A DNA stretch of 34,020 bases from Thermodesulfobacteriota bacterium. GTDB lineage: Bacteria; Desulfobacterota; DSM-4660; Desulfatiglandales; Desulfatiglandaceae. How positions within the stretch are numbered: position 1 is the stretch's first letter; each line of letters opens with the position of its first letter. A program made the translations under genes and the position numbers. Below are positions 32,796 through 34,020 of the stretch, piece by piece. Location: positions 1 through 34,020 of the forward strand of contig JAUPKI010000014.1 in the NCBI GenBank assembly GCA_030837545.1, written 5' to 3'. Under the pieces are notes generated by a model that was not told where the DNA came from, searched no databases, and saw nothing but the letters and a program-made list of their open reading frames with translations.

Positions 32796-34020
32796 TTAGC
32801 CTGCAAGGGCGATCATCTCAATCTCCACGGCCGCCCCTAACGGGAGGGCCGCCACCTGAAAGGCGCTTCGCGCCGGTGGATCCGAGGCAAAATAGGTCCC
32901 ATACACCCCGTTGAACGCTGCAAAATCCCTTATATCGGCCAGGTAAACCGTCGTCTTGACCACCCTTGAGAAATCGGCGCCCCCGGCCTTCAGGACGGCC
33001 TTCAGATTCTCCATGGTCTGACGGGTCTGGGCTTCAATTCCCCCCTGTACCAGTTTCCCGGTCGCCGGATCCATACCCACCTGGCCCGAGGTGAAGAGAT
33101 AGTCTCCTGCCCGGACCGCCTGGCTGTAAGGGCCCAAGACCCCCGGGGCCTTGTCCGAGTACACCGCGTGCTTCACAGGGCATTCCCCTCTTTTCGTCCC
33201 TGCTTCGTCCTCCTGAAGGTACTCCGCTGCGGCCATTTCAGCCAGCTTGTATTTTTGCACCTTCCCGCTCTGGGTCATGGGAAAGCCGGAGACGATCTTA
33301 AAATAGTGCGGCAACAGGCTCTCGTTGAGATAATCTTTTGCATATGCGGCAAGGGCAATCTCGGATGCCTCCGATCCCTCTTTCAATTTCAACCAGGCCG
33401 CCACCTCCTGTCCCCTTTCCGGGTGAGGGAAGCCGAAGACCTGGACTTCCGATACATCCGGATGCCGGTAAATGCACTCCTCCACCTCAAGCGGATGAAT
33501 CTCAACGCCGTCCCTGACAATCACATCTTTCAGCCGGCCGGTGATCCTGAAATAGCCAGCCTCATCCATCTCCCCCAGGTCTCCGGTGTGGAACCATCCA
33601 TCCCGATCCACAGCAGAGGCCGTGGTGCCCGGCATACGGTAGTATTCCTTCATCAAAAAGCCTCTGGTGCACAGCTCCCCCTGGGTCTTCGGTGGAAGAC
33701 CATCGCCCGTAGCCGGGTCAACGATCTTGACCTCATTGCAGGGGAGCGAGGTACCGATGGTCCCCACCCTTAGCTCGATAGGATCATCCGGTCGGGTCAT
33801 GGTGATCCAGGAAGACGCCTCGGTAATCCCATACGCCACGGTGATATAGGAGACCCCCACATCCTCCACGAGCCGCTTCATCAACTCCGTGGGACAGGGG
33901 GCCCCGCCGACCGTCCCTTTTTTGTCGGGTGCCCACCATTTTTTGCGATAATCCGGATGGTCCAGGAGCGCATTGTGCATGGACGGGGTACCGTATATGG
34001 CCGTACATTGTTCCTTATGA
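32796..34020 (-). CDS. Acyl-CoA synthetase fused in frame to a RidA-type deaminase (5' end beyond window)
   Basis: The upstream part is the C-terminal half of an AMP-forming acyl-CoA synthetase, which makes acyl-CoA from acid, ATP and CoA. It has YGITEASSWITMTRP, FHTGDLGEMDEAGYFRITGR followed by LKDVIVRDGVEIHPLEVEE, and the adenylation lysine in MTQSGKVQKYKL. Coding continues to the window edge (IYGTPSMHNALLDHP), so the start is not seen. Without any stop the frame runs into a complete 126-residue Rid-family domain (APGVLGPYSQAVRAGDYLF, ARSAFQVAALPLGAAVEIEM). The arginine in PPARS is the usual substrate-carboxylate ligand. RidA proteins destroy reactive enamine/imine intermediates. A GTG with its own ribosome-binding site at the junction could also yield RidA alone. 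Confidence 0.88.
   Translation of the reverse strand, partial: HKEQCTAIYGTPSMHNALLDHPDYRKKWWAPDKKGTVGGAPCPTELMKRLVEDVGVSYITVAYGITEASSWITMTRPDDPIELRVGTIGTSLPCNEVKIVDPATGDGLPPKTQGELCTRGFLMKEYYRMPGTTASAVDRDGWFHTGDLGEMDEAGYFRITGRLKDVIVRDGVEIHPLEVEECIYRHPDVSEVQVFGFPHPERGQEVAAWLKLKEGSEASEIALAAYAKDYLNESLLPHYFKIVSGFPMTQSGKVQKYKLAEMAAAEYLQEDEAGTKRGECPVKHAVYSDKAPGVLGPYSQAVRAGDYLFTSGQVGMDPATGKLVQGGIEAQTRQTMENLKAVLKAGGADFSRVVKTTVYLADIRDFAAFNGVYGTYFASDPPARSAFQVAALPLGAAVEIEMIALAG
33174..33191 (-). promoter_or_regulatory. ridA: Internal ribosome-binding site and GTG start for RidA
   Basis: AGAGGGGA (33191-33184) lies seven bases before GTG (33176-33174), which is in frame with the synthetase-RidA ORF and begins exactly at the natural RidA N-terminus (VKHAVYSDKAPG). 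Starting there gives 126 residues, the usual RidA length. The arrangement parallels the internal start of the MaoC-SCP2 fusion. Confidence 0.7.

Overview
The window looks like a chromosome segment of an anaerobic member of the Desulfobacterota (former Deltaproteobacteria). The main reasons are an F1-type ATP synthase operon with two b-type subunits but no a or c subunit, the order zapB - zapA - 6S-like RNA - rny, several acyl-CoA dehydrogenases beside a crotonase and a MaoC hydratase, and intergenic spacers built from iterated short words. The lineage is inferred from gene content only.

Region by region. 1-614: remnant of an integron-type tyrosine recombinase, then an empty stretch. 615-2521 (-): a class III adenylate/guanylate cyclase whose reading frame carries an amber codon in its N-terminal anchor, next to the 5' stump of a REP-associated (IS200-like) transposase. 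2610-7510 (-): a three-gene signalling operon of sensor kinase, single-domain receiver and hybrid kinase. 7511-9204: a 126-bp MITE-like element and a CoA-transferase lacking its usual N-terminus. 9205-10977 (-): a toxin-antitoxin/defence-remnant cluster (DNA methyltransferase stump, nucleotidyltransferase with a small partner, MazF-type toxin, ribbon-helix-helix antitoxin) with a promoter and overlapping operator. 11203-14692: an iodotyrosine-deiodinase-like flavoprotein, a YihY/BrkB membrane protein, a small unknown protein and an NRDE/TANGO2-family protein. 14932-17792 (-): rny, a 6S RNA candidate, zapA and a zapB-like gene. 17894-18046: a second MITE-like element. 18088-24513 (-): the ATP synthase operon from a strong terminator back to a candidate promoter, preceded by a truncated bactofilin. 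24809-32765 (+): an acyl-CoA cluster (tandem dissimilar acyl-CoA dehydrogenases, crotonase, MaoC-SCP2 fusion, third dehydrogenase), then purM, tatA and a CoA-binding protein. 32796-34020 (-): an acyl-CoA synthetase fused in frame to RidA, running off the window.

The acyl-CoA genes could together activate, oxidise and hydrate an acyl-CoA substrate whose identity the sequence does not reveal. The electrons probably leave through ETF, which is not encoded here. The signalling operon and the cyclase are both membrane sensors with Cache-like or probable periplasmic domains.

The most unusual signals are structural. Two fusion ORFs (MaoC-SCP2 and ACS-RidA) each keep a ribosome-binding site and start codon at the domain junction. 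Two MITE-like elements have long perfect inverted ends. Three REP-like palindromes occur together with a REP-transposase stump. Iterated-word spacers recur at many gene borders, and a similar iteration lies inside a kinase coding sequence. Several genes are decayed: integrase, methyltransferase, transposase and bactofilin.
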